This document shows, piece by piece, positions 12,661 through 23,950 of a stretch of 64,000 bases of DNA. Under the pieces are notes generated by a model. It did no database searches and had not been told where the DNA came from. It saw only the letters and a program-made list of their open reading frames with translations. Both the position numbers and the translations under genes were made by a program. Every line of letters starts with the position of its first letter. The stretch's first letter is position 1. This DNA is from Conus ventricosus (Eukaryota; Mollusca; Gastropoda; Neogastropoda; Conidae), in NCBI GenBank assembly GCA_018398815.1, contig CM031595.1, forward strand, positions 143,896,540-143,960,539, in the 5' to 3' direction.

Positions 12661-12899
12661 CTTCAGGGGGGAAACTTCCCTCCACAGCAACAGGAATGCC
12701 ACTTTGGTCATTATACATAGTCCAAACACTTAAAATCCGTATAATCATAAGTCAGGTTGAAATGAAAAGATTAGGATAGGATGGATATGATAGAACAGGA
12801 TAGGAACAGCATATGACAGGATTTATAAATACCATGTAGTATGAATTATTGAGGACAAAAAAATGTCCCCCCCCCCAAGCACAATACTATGCTAACTTA

Positions 12900-13560
12900 T
12901 ATTACATCACAAAGAACATTTATGATACGATAACAAAATGTAAATAGCTAAATCAAAACATAATATACGTAAATATTATATGAAGACCCAAAATAAAGTA
13001 TACTATAAAAGACAAAATGATGAGATATAATAATAAAGAAATTCAAAGTAATTAAATAGAAATATAATATAATTGACATATAATGTAATAATAAAAAATG
13101 CATTGATATAACGAATAAAAAATAATATAACCTTAAAATAGAATACAATAAAACAATAATAATTGATATAGAAATAATTGTAATGCCAATGAAAAATAAA
13201 GAAATAAAAAAATAATATCAAATAATGTTAGAAAAATATCGAAAATAACACAAAAGAAATAAAACAAAAAAACAAAAAATAAAATGATATGATATAATTT
13301 AAAATCATATATAAAATAATATTAATATAATAAAATATAAAAATAATATACAAATAAATATAATTAGTAAACTATAAAATAATAACATATCATAACCAAA
13401 AGACATAATAAGATATAAAGAATATATTGATTGAAATAAATGATAAGATAAGATATATATATAAAATATAATATAATATAAAAATAATATAATATAAAAT
13501 AATATGAACATGATGACAAGAAAAATAAAAACGTATTCAATAAAAGTATATTGTAATCGA
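12900..13560. repeat. A/T-rich tract with strong A bias on the plus strand
   Basis: About 660 bases made almost only of A and T with purine skew (aataatat, aaataaaat motifs). The tract is free of recognisable genes; Tyr/Ile/Phe-rich minus ORFs here are compositional. It is in a DRC3 intron in the error-rich interval. Confidence 0.85.
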
Positions 13561-13734
13561 AATGTAAATATTAACCGTTGGGCGTATTGCGATTTAAAAC
13601 AACGACATACAGTATAACTAAATATAATGACAAAAACTGGAGTACAATATTTATTACTATGCAGAACACAAACCGTGTGATCACTAAAGCAATGAAAATA
13701 ATTGTGAGAAACACAATACATTCACGACAAAACA

Positions 13735-14030
13735 ATGACGGAGACAGGGACAAGACAAAACAAGACAGGACAAGACCAGAAAACACAGACAGGCAAAAGA
13801 CCAAACAGACACGACAGGACAGGACAGGACAGGACAAACACGACATGACAAGACCAGACTAAGTAAGATCTAGACAGAGACAAGAGCAAACAATACCCCG
13901 ACACGACACGACAGTGACAAGTGGATACAAAACAGACACGAACAGGACAGTACAGGACAAACAAACAGGACACCACAGGACAATAACAGGACATGACAGG
14001 ACAAGACAAGACAAGACAAGACGACGAGAC
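13735..14030. repeat. GACAN pentamer array
   Basis: Degenerate repeats of gacag/gacaa/gacac (for example gacaggacaggacaggacag at 13813-13832). The array produces Cys/Ser/Pro/Val-rich minus ORFs that are not genes. Confidence 0.85.
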
Positions 14031-14569
14031 CCTAACTGTTCGACAGTGTCATCTCCAGCCCCATCATTTTTGTCCCCACAGCTCTAGTCACGTGATTAAT
14101 GTAGTCCACCACCATCCTGCTTCACCGCCTTGGGGTTCGTCGTCAGCCACCCAGCTCCATGAATAGCTGAATCGGCCATGATTCAAGCAAAACTATCGAT
14201 TCTTTCGTGAAGAGCAAGAAACGACAAACAGAACAGATTTAAAAAGTCATAATACGTATTCTTTTTGCTGACATCTCTCTCTCTCATCTCTTCACATCTC
14301 TCTCCTCACTCTGATCTTGCCCGTCCACCTGCCTCTTCACTCTCTCTCTCCTCTCACTCCTCTCTCTCATCGCTTCCGAGTTTCAGGGGTGAACATTTTC
14401 CGGTGTGTTTTGAATGTGCTCATAATGGGGGGGGGGGGGGTGGGGGTTTATTGGAATTGTGTACGTGTTACTTTGTGGTAGAGTTGGATGCTTTCAATAT
14501 TTTGATTTATCTTATAACTTTATTTTTTGTTATGTTTTCAATTACTTTGTTTTTTTTCTTTACCATCGC

Positions 14570-14744
14570 AAGTGTGTGTGTTTGTGTGTGTTTGTGAGTC
14601 TGGTGTGCGGGGGTGAGGTGGTGGTGGCGGGAATGAACAAGTTTCAAACTTTATTCTATAACCTTCCCCCCAAAAATACAATTTTACATAAGCGCGCACT
14701 CACGCACCACACACCCTCTCTCGTCTCTCACACACACACACACA

Positions 14745-14778
<34 letters not shown>

Positions 14779-14945
14779 CAGCACACTCACCACACACACA
14801 CACACACACACAACACACAACAGCACACACACACCCACACACACACACACAATCCACACTGCACACCACGCACTTACGCACTGCACTGCAACGCACGCAG
14901 CACATCGCACAAAGCACACACACGCTCACTCACACACACACAAAG
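14570..14945. repeat. (TG)n then (CA)n microsatellites
   Basis: TG repeats at 14570-14600 and long interrupted CA repeats at 14690-14945 flank the end of DRC3 exon 7. Confidence 0.9.
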
Positions 14946-14984
14946 CAAAGAAACCGACGAACGACTCCCCAACCTCCACAATGT

Positions 14985-15213
14985 GTTTTCCAGGTCCAGA
15001 AAGCCCACACTCTGGTCTCTACCCTTTTTTCTACATGATCTGGAACTCATGGACGGCTGGGCCTTCCTTCCACTACTGTTCATCACTGCTTTGCCTGCTC
15101 ACACATTCCCAGAACACAGCCACCGTCTTGCTACCAATTCTCGTGCTCTTTCATGCCAAAATTGAAGAAGTTCTGGCAACGCCTACGAATTTCTCACGGA
15201 ATGTACAGACTCG
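14985..15213 (-). CDS. DRC3: DRC3 exon 7, frameshifted
   Basis: Read across frames, the minus strand gives FREKFVGVAR, NFFNFGMKEHEN and VFWECVSRQSSDEQ, then AVHEFQIM. These follow the human order YKDKFVIICVNIFEYGLKQQEKRK...TFSECVREAIQENQEQGKRKIAKFEEK. Frame changes occur at about 15180, 15140 and 15075. Exon ends are approximate because donor and acceptor cannot be fixed in this error-prone stretch. Confidence 0.7.
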
Positions 15214-15484
15214 GTCAAGACGCAACAACAGTTTTGGTCCTATTCACTGCTCTCATTCATCAAGATAAAAGAGAACAAGAAAATTTCTTTGATTCCTCAT
15301 AATGTAAAGGGCCAACAAAGGGACGCCCGAAGACCAAACAAAACAAAGGCACAATCTTATGATGGGTGCTTTGCGTACGACGGTTGAGCAGTAGCGGTGA
15401 ATCGGAATCTTAATAAGATCGATTGCGGGGAATTTACCAGGATTATGGCTGACTAGGCGCAGTGAGACAGAGAAAGACAAAGAA

Positions 15485-15546
15485 AAATAACACGCACACG
15501 CACAACGCAACGCACACACACACACACACACAACACACACGCACAC

Positions 15547-15584
<38 letters not shown>

Positions 15585-15635
15585 GCACGCACACGCAACA
15601 CAAGCGCCGCGCGCGCGGCGAGCGCCCACACACAC
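15485..15635. repeat. (CA)n microsatellite ending in CG-rich block
   Basis: CA repeats run into acacaagcgccgcgcgcgcg. Intronic to DRC3. Confidence 0.9.
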
Positions 15636-16637
15636 ATCAATTTCGTCTCGTCCAGATGTAACTGTTTGTGTGCTGGCAGTTAAGTCGTAAATTTGTGATC
15701 CCCCATCAGAGGCCCATTCATTTGTCAAACTTCCGCTTCCAACCAGTCCCTTTTCAGATTGGTGGGTTACTGGCACCGTGGTGAAGACTGGAACCATACG
15801 TCGAGTTTCATTTATCCTGGGTGTCCACATTGGGAGTGGTTGCTCCATCAAAACCGCAGGTGTCATTGGTGTCAGGACTGTTTGACACCGTTAGTATACA
15901 TACTAGACACGACCAGCCCTCAAGTAGACTGGAATTCCATACAATTCTTTTGATTGTTTGATATCATCTACATCTTCGTTGATCATTAAAATGTCTCCAC
16001 ATTGAGTCTCCTCTCTCCGCGTCCAAGCATGGTGGGAATTAGGTGTCAAACTCGATGGAAACGTAGGAACTGTGTGGTGAACACGGAGGCAACCCCTCAG
16101 TAATGAGTTGCTCACTCATTTTGTCCCCGCAACAAAGAACGCGAGGAAGAAAGAAAGGGATGATCTGAGGGCGGGGAGTAGAAGTTCAGTGGGGGAGGGG
16201 GGAGGGGGCGATTTAGCAAGCAGCAACCTGAATAGCTGGATGAGAACAAGGCATAGGAACATCACCGAACTGATAGAGCATCAGTGCAGTGTGCCCTACC
16301 CTGGATGAGGTTGCCTCACCGCCGACATGATACAGATTGCTCCTATATGGACTGCAGTCTGTGGATGCTGTGAAATTAACGTGGCAACGTATGGAAGAAA
16401 CGGAATGAGCGGATTTAAGGTGGTATGCCGTGGAATAGGGATAAAAGAGTGTGTAAGGCAGTTTGGGGCCGGGGTGGGGGTGGGGCACAGAAAACGAGGG
16501 GGAAAAAACACGAAAAACAAATTGCACCTGAAGCGATCCGAAATAAATGCAGGGCAAGCACGTCAAACGGCAGTCAAACCAAAACACCCGCCTTCACAAC
16601 CCTGCAATACTACAAGTGGTTTTAACAAGAAGATACA

Positions 16638-16747
16638 TCAAGTGCATCCACCCAAGTCTGGCATTGTGTTCAACAACTTGCCCGATCAGGATCTCTTCAT
16701 AATGCTGTCGAACAACTGAGATCCATCCAGGTAGACCACGAAAGCTT
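16638..16747 (-). CDS. DRC3: DRC3 exon 6, frameshifted
   Basis: After a tttag acceptor at 16748-16752 the minus strand reads AFVVYLDGSQLFDSIMK, matching human DRC3 AFVEHLNGSFLFDSMY. A frame change then leads to DPD and to LNTMPDLG, followed in another frame by DAL, matching the human EDSEGNNLSYLPGVGELL block. A GTATCT donor at 16637 fits. At least two indels interrupt the exon. Confidence 0.8.
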
Positions 16748-16919
16748 CTAAACAGACAAAGGAACTGTGAAACAAAATGATTATAATTGGAGCGTCGCAA
16801 TTACTTACTTCCTTTGTCTTCTTTCCTCCGGCCAGAATTCGAGATATTCACCAACCTGGTGAGAACTAAACAGTGTGTTCTTCCGCTCCTCCCCCCCGAC
16901 TTCCCCTCACCCCACCCCC

Positions 16920-17199
16920 GTAGCGCGTGCGTGCTGCGTGCGTGCGTGCGTGCGTGTGTTTGGAGGGTGTAGTGTGTGTGTGTGAGTGTGGTGTGTGTGA
17001 TTGTGTGTGTGTGTGTGGACGTGTTGAACACCAAACCCACTAGCAATGCACAGGCCCTATTCAACACAGAAATAGATAGGAGTGGTTTATTTAGATGAAA
17101 ATTATGGGTTTTTTTTTTGTTTTTTTGGTTGTTGTTGTTGTATTGTAATTTTTCGATTGGTTGGATTTTGTTTGATTGTTGGTTGGTAACTGGGTTTTC

Positions 17200-17249
<50 letters not shown>

Positions 17250-17295
17250 CTCCTCCTCTCCTCCTACTCTCTCTCTCTCCTACACGACACCCACA

Positions 17296-17334
<39 letters not shown>

Positions 17335-17475
17335 ACCACACACACAACACACTACATTCTCCTCGCTCCTTTCCTCTCTCTCACTCTCTCTCTCTCACCT
17401 CTCGCATCTCTCTCCCTCAAGTCTCTCACCCCTCTTCTCTTCTCTTCTCTCTCTCTCCTTCCTCTCCTCTCTCAC
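16920..17475. repeat. GTGC/GT, then (CT)n and (CA)n microsatellites
   Basis: Successive low-complexity tracts: gtgcgtgc at 16925-16960, gt to 17025, CT from 17200 to 17275, CA at 17290-17350 and CT to 17475. An ATCT tetranucleotide run follows at 17500-17670. Confidence 0.9.
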
Positions 17476-17703
17476 TCCACCCATCGCTCTACCTAATCTT
17501 TCTATATGTCTACATCTATGTCTCAGTATCAGATCTATCTATCTATCTATACAAATTAGGCTGTATGGCTGTCTGACTGTCAGTTCTGTCCCGACTGTCT
17601 ATCTATATATTTACTTCAATCTATCTAACTATCTAATCAATCTGTGCAATCTATCTGTCTGTCTATCTCAAATATAAGTACAACCAAGTCACTAAAAAAA
17701 AAA

Positions 17704-17754
17704 GGGGGGGGGGGGGGGGTGGTGGGGGGGTGGTGGGGGGGGGGGGGGGGGGGT

Positions 17755-17805
<51 letters not shown>

Positions 17806-17833
17806 GGGGGGGGGGGGGGGGGTGGGGGGGGTG
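17704..17833. repeat. Poly-G tract, about 130 bases
   Basis: Almost pure G with a few isolated T interruptions, between an A run and the SINE-like element. The length is probably unreliable in this error-rich interval. It would be a strong G-quadruplex former. Gly- and Pro-rich ORFs across it are spurious. Confidence 0.9.
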
Positions 17834-18250
17834 GGCCGGATAGCTCAGTTGGTGAGCGCCGGACTCCGTGATCCTGGGGTTGGCGGGTTTCGAATTTCGG
17901 TATAGGGGATTTTTACCCTCGAGTTTAAAATGGTTCTGACTCCTCCCCATATAGTCCTTCTAATGAGACTATAAACCGAGGATCCGTGTGTGAACGCACT
18001 CATACATCTCCTTGCACACACGTATAATTTCCCATCACCAACTTTCGAAGAGAAAGGCCATTTGGCCGTTGGTATGGATGACACGTGACACATATCATGC
18101 ACCTTGCCCCGAATATGGAGAAGGTGCCTTAGATGTCATGGCGGTGAAAAAAAAGGGTCAAACACACAAAACTCCACAGCCTGGTATAACAGGCATGTCC
18201 GCAGGAGTATCAGCCCTGCGTACGCAGAAAGAAAAAAGAACTAAAATAAA
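17834..18250 (+). mobile_element. tRNA-headed SINE-like element
   Basis: It begins ggccggaTAGCTCAGTTGGtgagcgcc, an A-box-like start, and has ggGTTTCGAATTTC, a B-box-like match, about 50 bases later. The tRNA-like head continues into a body with GCCATTTGGCCGTTGGTATGG. A similar string occurs at 37590-37615 (gccagtttggctgttggtatgg). It is next to the poly-G tract and within a DRC3 intron. A functional tRNA is unlikely because the cloverleaf does not close at the acceptor stem. Confidence 0.55.
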
Positions 18251-18305
18251 AAAAAAGTCTTTTCTATTCCTAAATGAAGAAAAGAAACCAACAAACTGAT
18301 CTTAC

Positions 18306-18470
18306 ACAAGAAGTGTGGCAAAAAGGTGCTGGCCATGTCTTACTTCGTGATGTTCCAGGTCTTTTGGCTTTCTGTTCTTCCTCCCTCATCTATCAACCTC
18401 TGCCTTTTCTCATCGTCCAGCAAGGTGTCTATTTGAATAGCGCGTGTCTCTTCATAACCGGCATCTCCTT
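18306..18470 (-). CDS. DRC3: DRC3 exon 5 (start of coiled coil), frameshifted
   Basis: After a tttccag acceptor at 18477-18471 the minus strand gives QIDTLLDDEKRQRLIDE in one frame, EEQKAK in a second and DLEHHE in the third. This corresponds to the segment of DRC3 after the LRR cap (human YSIDELKHQE...EDEQAQREELEKH). A GTAAG donor lies at 18305. Frame changes within 165 bases show several indels. The match is to residue pattern and order in the gene, not to a long uninterrupted ORF. Confidence 0.65.
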
Positions 18471-18589
18471 CTGGAAACACAGATTGCCATATCAGACAAT
18501 TTGGATCGTTTATGACTGGATAGCCCATCAATTTCAAACATATTAATAATACAAAATTGCACAAAACTCTTTCCCATTAGTTCTTCTTC

Positions 18590-19330
18590 CAGACACACGC
18601 ATTCGCGCACGCGAGCAGACACGCACACGCACAAACGCACTACTCACACACACACACACCATGCACACACACACACACAACACACACACTCAACTCTCTC
18701 TCTCACAACCACAATTTGTTATGTCCAGTAATTACCGCGCGTGTTCACGCACGCACAACAGACACACACACACACACACACACACAACACAACAAACACA
18801 CACACCGCGCGCGCACACACAGATGCTTGCACTCACAAAAGTGCGTTCATAAACAGAGAGAGAGAGAGATAGAGAATAGGAGAGAGAAATAATACACGCA
18901 TGTTCACACAGATTGATCTTTGTCTAAAAGACTGTGCGCGCGCGCACAACACACACACACAGCACTTCACGCACACCACTCAGCATAGCACGCACGGCAC
19001 GACGCACGGCGACACACACACACACACATACGACCAACAACACAAAACACACACACGACACACTCACACAACACACATAGGGCTGGACGCCACACAATTA
19101 CATACGTAATGGCATACACGCACAGACACAGCTACACACGAATATGAACCAAACGCACATTCTTCACACCACTAGACGCACGCGTGAGCGAGCACGCAAC
19201 GGGTCCAGTCAATAGTATTCATAGTCCAGCTCCTTTCCCTCCCTCTCTCTCTCGCGTGTGCACACCACACAACACAACACACATCGCGCGCGGCGCACGC
19301 ATGCACACACACACAACTCACACACACACA

Positions 19331-19374
<44 letters not shown>

Positions 19375-19414
19375 ACACGCACTGCACGCACGCAACGGCC
19401 ACGCACACAGCAGT

Positions 19415-19448
<34 letters not shown>

Positions 19449-19480
19449 CACACACACAAACACGCACACACACACACTGT
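18590..19480. repeat. Long interrupted (CA)n region
   Basis: About 900 bases dominated by CA, with CG-rich and GA islands. It lies between DRC3 exons 5 and 4B. No gene is visible beyond the microsatellite reading frames. Confidence 0.9.
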
Positions 19481-19515
19481 GAGCAATTGTCACCGTTTGT
19501 TGGTTCCAGGAGGGC

Positions 19516-19640
19516 GGTGTCGAGGAAATTCCAGCTGAGGGAGGAAAGCCGCACACGTAGAATTAGTAGTCCTGGTCGTGTCAGAAAGGATTATAGCTAA
19601 AGTTCAGCGTCCCTCAAGTTTGTGCAAGGTTCGTAGAAAA
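19516..19640 (-). pseudogene. DRC3: DRC3 exon 4, frameshifted copy B
   Basis: This is the same exon as 1-125 but with several one-base insertions and deletions, for example gaggaaattcc for gaggaattcc and ccgcacacg for ccgccacg. No single frame translates it. By position it should be the exon that follows exon 3. The errors are mostly length changes in short runs, which argues for uncorrected sequence over biological decay. I mark it as broken; the gene itself may be intact. Confidence 0.75.
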
Positions 19641-20499
19641 ATCACTGCAATCCAAAGGAACAGAAGAATACCTCACAATTCAATCACTCCCATTGTTCAA
19701 TAACAAAAAGCTCTGATGTAAAGGTTTCACAGCATGTTATTTTTTTTTTTTTTTACTTCAAACCCTCCCCCACCCCCCACCCCCACCCCCCTGCAACGAA
19801 GTGTCCTTTTCCTTTTTTAAACATTTTAATAAACATGTAATACAATCATTCAATAATTCACATGGCACCAATAAGTAAAGACTATACTATCATTCTTTAA
19901 GAAATCAATACACAACATAGTTCTCAGAATCTATTTGATATAGCAGTCAATCATTAACAGAGACTAACTAAAGGAAATTCCCAGAAACGCAGGGTATTTG
20001 AAATCCGAGTATAAAATAGAGCACAATCAACAGACAAAAACAATTACACAAAACAATTTTTTTTTAAATAATAAATTAAAAAATAATAACACCCAACTCT
20101 TGACATAAAACAAAAAGTTTCTATGGCTAAGAGGGTTTGACGGGAAAGGGGAGGAGCGTTTGAAAATAGTGTGGGAGATGGGGGGTATTAAAGAAAGAGA
20201 CTAAAGAGAAAAAAGGAAAGGTCACATAAAACCGGTTTTTGCAAAATCCTAAACATTGTTTGATCCACGACACAAAACTTTTGCAGGATCATTGTAGAAT
20301 GCTTTTTGTATATAAATTGTACATTTTTGATAGCTACTGTGACATAAAAACACTCTAAGTAAAGAATGAAAACATAAGTAGTATTTACGCTAATATTTTA
20401 TTGCGACGAAACCCCTGGTGTAGTGTCTAATTCTGCGCACAGTGTGCTATATGGTAACCAGCTTTTAATAAAATCATGAAAGGCGCATTTCCGTTATAA

Positions 20500-21720
20500 T
20501 GCATGTGCTTATCTATTTGACATCAATGATTAAGTTTCGCATTTAAATTCAGACAGTCTTGGGTATTGCGTTATATTCCACTTTTTATAGACGAAGAAAC
20601 TTGCCCATAGTAAAATAATGATAAAAAATTTAGTCTTGTTTTTTGTTTTTTTCCGACGGATCCGAACAAGATCAACTCGACATTCAGTGACAATCTTAAA
20701 CAATGTTCACATTTCTGTTTCAAAATTATCTATTCCAATTTTTTCCTTCCAGAATTCTTGTGTATTGGACAATACCACAAATAATGATGAATTGGTTTCG
20801 CTTTCATTTTAACAAAATCTGCATTTATCGCTGTCTGAGAGACCCCCATTATCATATCAAGAAGTAGTTTGATACCAAAACCCAGTGGCATAGTGTTCAG
20901 TTTGAAACCATCAAAAATTTTTTTTTATTTCTTCTTTGATTTTTCGGACATGTTTTAATAAGTCCTCCCAGTCAATAACGCGCGTTTTGTATCTTATTTT
21001 CCATTTTGCAAAAGACCTTCTATATTGATATCCTCTATTTAATCCAGGAGCTAAATGTAAGTTAAAGTTTTGGATCCTTTGACAACACTTTGTTATAATT
21101 TTTCAAACTTTGCGTTTTATCATACTTGACTAAACTGTTTTCAAATGTTATTTTTTCTTTTTCTCTAGCTTATTCTGTTATAGCCTGGACACAGCCAAAA
21201 TAAATTGAGGTCATTCACCTGCACTCCCTAACGATTGTTTGAAAAACATTGTAACTAAAAAAGTGCCATTTTCATCCATCATATCTCACCACATGAAATA
21301 ATATCTTGTCAAACCATACTTAAAATAAAAATGAGTTTTTTATCAATTTTGAATTTATCGATATAAAAGATATGATCTGCACAATTCTCCTCAGAAATCT
21401 CTAAAATCTGTTTGTATGTTCAAAGTTTCATAAGATTTAAACACAGATCCTGTCCACAACTGGTTACACCTACTCTGTAAATACTTCTTTGACCCCAAAA
21501 TGATTTAGATTGTTTACTTCTGACAGTAGCGTTTACTAAACTGTCTTCCCACTTGAGGCTCTTAGTAATTAATTTTCGATTCCATGACAGTTTTTTAAAA
21601 GCTTGCATAAAGGCGTGAATGTCTGCAAACCTATACCTCTTACCTCCGTTTTCCATTTAGTGAACTGCAATACTTTCGTTTAATTTTAGTCATGTTTTTT
21701 TGTCCAATAAAATTCATTTA
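20500..21720 (-). mobile_element. 3' part of the same L1/Tx1-like LINE (copy B)
   Basis: This is the counterpart of 956-2100 inside the duplicated segment. Only fragments remain in frame, for example DIHAFMQAFKKLSWNRKLIT at 21560-21620. Both copies share the 5' truncation point, so the duplication, real or artefactual, includes the insertion. Confidence 0.78.
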
Positions 21721-22293
21721 TTAATTTTGTTTTACTGTTCATTTACTACGTCATGTTACCAAGGAAAAATTTGTCAGATGACGGACCAGCCGCTTAAGCT
21801 GTAAACAATAATAACAAAAATCTTTTACCCTTGACCCGAAATTCTGTGTTTGTTGCAATGTAGAAACCATTAGTTTGAAATTAAAATACATTTCCGCTCT
21901 GGACATTTCATAAAATCGGGAGGAACTCTTTTCACGATCATACCATCTCTGCCTTTATGATTTGTTCAGTTTTTTCAGATTCAGACTGGAGTGGTATTGG
22001 AACTTTTTATTTCAAGTCCTTTCCCCCGAGCCCTGGTTTGGGCGATTTCACAACCCGCATCCTCCTGTCTACCACAAGAACGTTTTTTTACCCCTACCTC
22101 AATGCACTTTTGTACGCGCCTGTGTTTTGTGAGCGCCGCGCAACACACAATAAAGACTATCATCCCTTGAGAAATAAAAAAAAATGCAATGGTCATTCAA
22201 TGAGCATAACGGGAAAAACACCTTACACCCACTGAAGGATATAGATCAGATTGTGTCTTGTATCCCCGTCTGAACGAATCATAAAAGCTTCAA

Positions 22294-22540
22294 CACGCGC
22301 GCGCGCGCGCGCGCGCGCGCAGCGCGCGCTGTGGTGTGTGGGAGTTGTGAGTAGTGTTGTGTGTGTGTGTGTGTGTGTGGGTGTGTGTGTTGTGTGTGTG
22401 TGGTGTGGTGTTTGCGTTGCGTGCGTGCGTGCGGAGTGTGCGTGCGTGGCGTGTGTGTGATGGTGTGTGTGTGTGTGTGGTGTGTGTGTGTGTGTGTTGT
22501 GTGGTGTACACGCACGCCGCGCGCGCGATTCGCGCGGACG
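22294..22540. repeat. (CG)n-(TG)n alternating tract, copy B
   Basis: This corresponds to 2639-2870 within the duplicated segment. It is more interrupted (agcgcgcgctgtggtg and others) and ends with the same cgcgcggacgtgctgaacac flank. Confidence 0.9.
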
Positions 22541-22859
22541 TGCTGAACACACCAAGTTTACGCGATGGGAAAATAGTGTCACTATGTTTTGATATAATCA
22601 TTAATTTTCCTAAAACATACTTTTTTATCCCCCATTTTTCCCTGACAATTTCATCATAAGGCTTTGAGAGATCGACACTTAGTACTGTTTTGACCCTGCC
22701 AGAATCAACGGGCAAAATTGCTTTGTGCACAGACAATAGAATATAAATATGAACGATTTAGAATATCCTCTCTCCACAGGGACACCTAATGTTCGTTTTA
22801 TAAGTTTGCATTTTAACGCATTGGAGTTTTAGTCTGTAACATAAAGAGCTAACTGTCTC

Positions 22860-23830
22860 TTGTGTGTGTGGTGTTTGTGTGTGATTGTGGGTGTGTGTGG
22901 TGTGTGTGAAGGGTATGGTGGCGTGCGAGCGTGTCGAGCGTGCGTGCGTGCGTGCGTGCGTGGCGTGTGTCCTGTGAGTGTGTGTGTCGCGAGTGTGTGT
23001 GTGTTGTGTGTGTGTGTGTGTGTGTGGTGTGTGTGGTGTGTGTGGGTGTCTGTGTCTGTTTCTGTGTTTTGTGTGTGTGTGTTGTGTGTGTGTTCGCAGC
23101 GCGCGCGCGCGTTGTGTGGCGTGCGTGCATGGCGTGCGTGGTGCGTGCGTGGCGTGTTATGTGTGTGTGTGTGTGTGTGTGAGTGTGTGGTGGTGTGTGT
23201 GTGTGTGTGTGGTGTGTGTGTTTGTGTGTGTGTTGTGTGTGTGTATGTGACTGTCCCTGTCTGTCCTGTGTTGCGTGGGTGTGTGATTGTGAGTGTGTTG
23301 TGTGTGTGTGTGTAGTGTGTGTTGTGTGTTTGTGTGAGTGTGTGGTAAATCTGTGTGTGATGTGTGGTATCATCTGTGTGGTGTGTGTGTGTGTGTGTGT
23401 GTTGGTGTGTTGTGTGTGTCTGTGCTCTGTGTCTGGTGTGTGGTGTCTGTTGTGCGTGTGTTTGTGTGTGAGTGTGTGTTGTGTGTGTGTGTGTGTGTGT
23501 GGCGTTGTGCGTGCATGCCTCGTGCATGCCTGCGTGCATGTTGTGTGGTGGTGGGGGGGGGAGCTGTGGTGTGCTTGTTGTGTGTGTGTCCTGTTGTCTG
23601 TGTTGTGCGTGTGATTGACCTAAGTGTGTGTGCGTGTGTGCGTGCGCGCGCCAGCTGCGCGCGCTTGATGTGTGTGTGGTGGTGTGTGTGTGTGTGTGTG
23701 AGTGTGTGTGTGTGTGTGTGTGTGATGTGCGCGTGTGGCGTGTCTTGTTGTGTATTTGGCGTGTGTGTGTGTTTGAGTGGAGTTGTGTGTGTGTGTGTGG
23801 TGTGCGCGCGCGCGCGCGTCGTGCGTGTGG

Positions 23831-23864
<34 letters not shown>

Positions 23865-23950
23865 GTGTGTGGTGTGTGTGTGAGTGTGTGTGTACGTTGT
23901 GTGATTGTGTGTGTGTGTGTGTGGTGTGTGTGTGTGTTTGTGTGTGTGTG
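22860..23950. repeat. Long interrupted (GT)n region, about 1.1 kb
   Basis: TG repeats with GTGC, CGCG and single-base interruptions. All reading frames give Cys/Val or His/Thr polymers. It is in DRC3 intron 3. Confidence 0.92.

Larger units (their letters stand above)
19516..22693. repeat. Duplicated segment, copy B (error-rich)
   Basis: This is the second copy of 1-3010, about 170 bases longer, with frequent one- to three-base insertions and deletions, many in short homopolymers, and fewer plain substitutions. Reading frames open in copy A are broken here. It lies in the correct place for DRC3 exon 4, between exon 3 (24767) and exon 5 (18470). Confidence 0.9.

Noticed and set aside
13305..13721. 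138-codon Tyr/Ile/Phe-rich minus ORF
   Set aside because: It arises from A/T-only sequence in which stop codons happen to be sparse in one frame. There is no hydrophobic pattern of a known family and no splice context.
17834..17905. tRNA gene
   Set aside because: A- and B-box-like strings are present, but no complete cloverleaf with matching acceptor stem forms, and the sequence continues into a repeat body also seen elsewhere. SINE is the better call.
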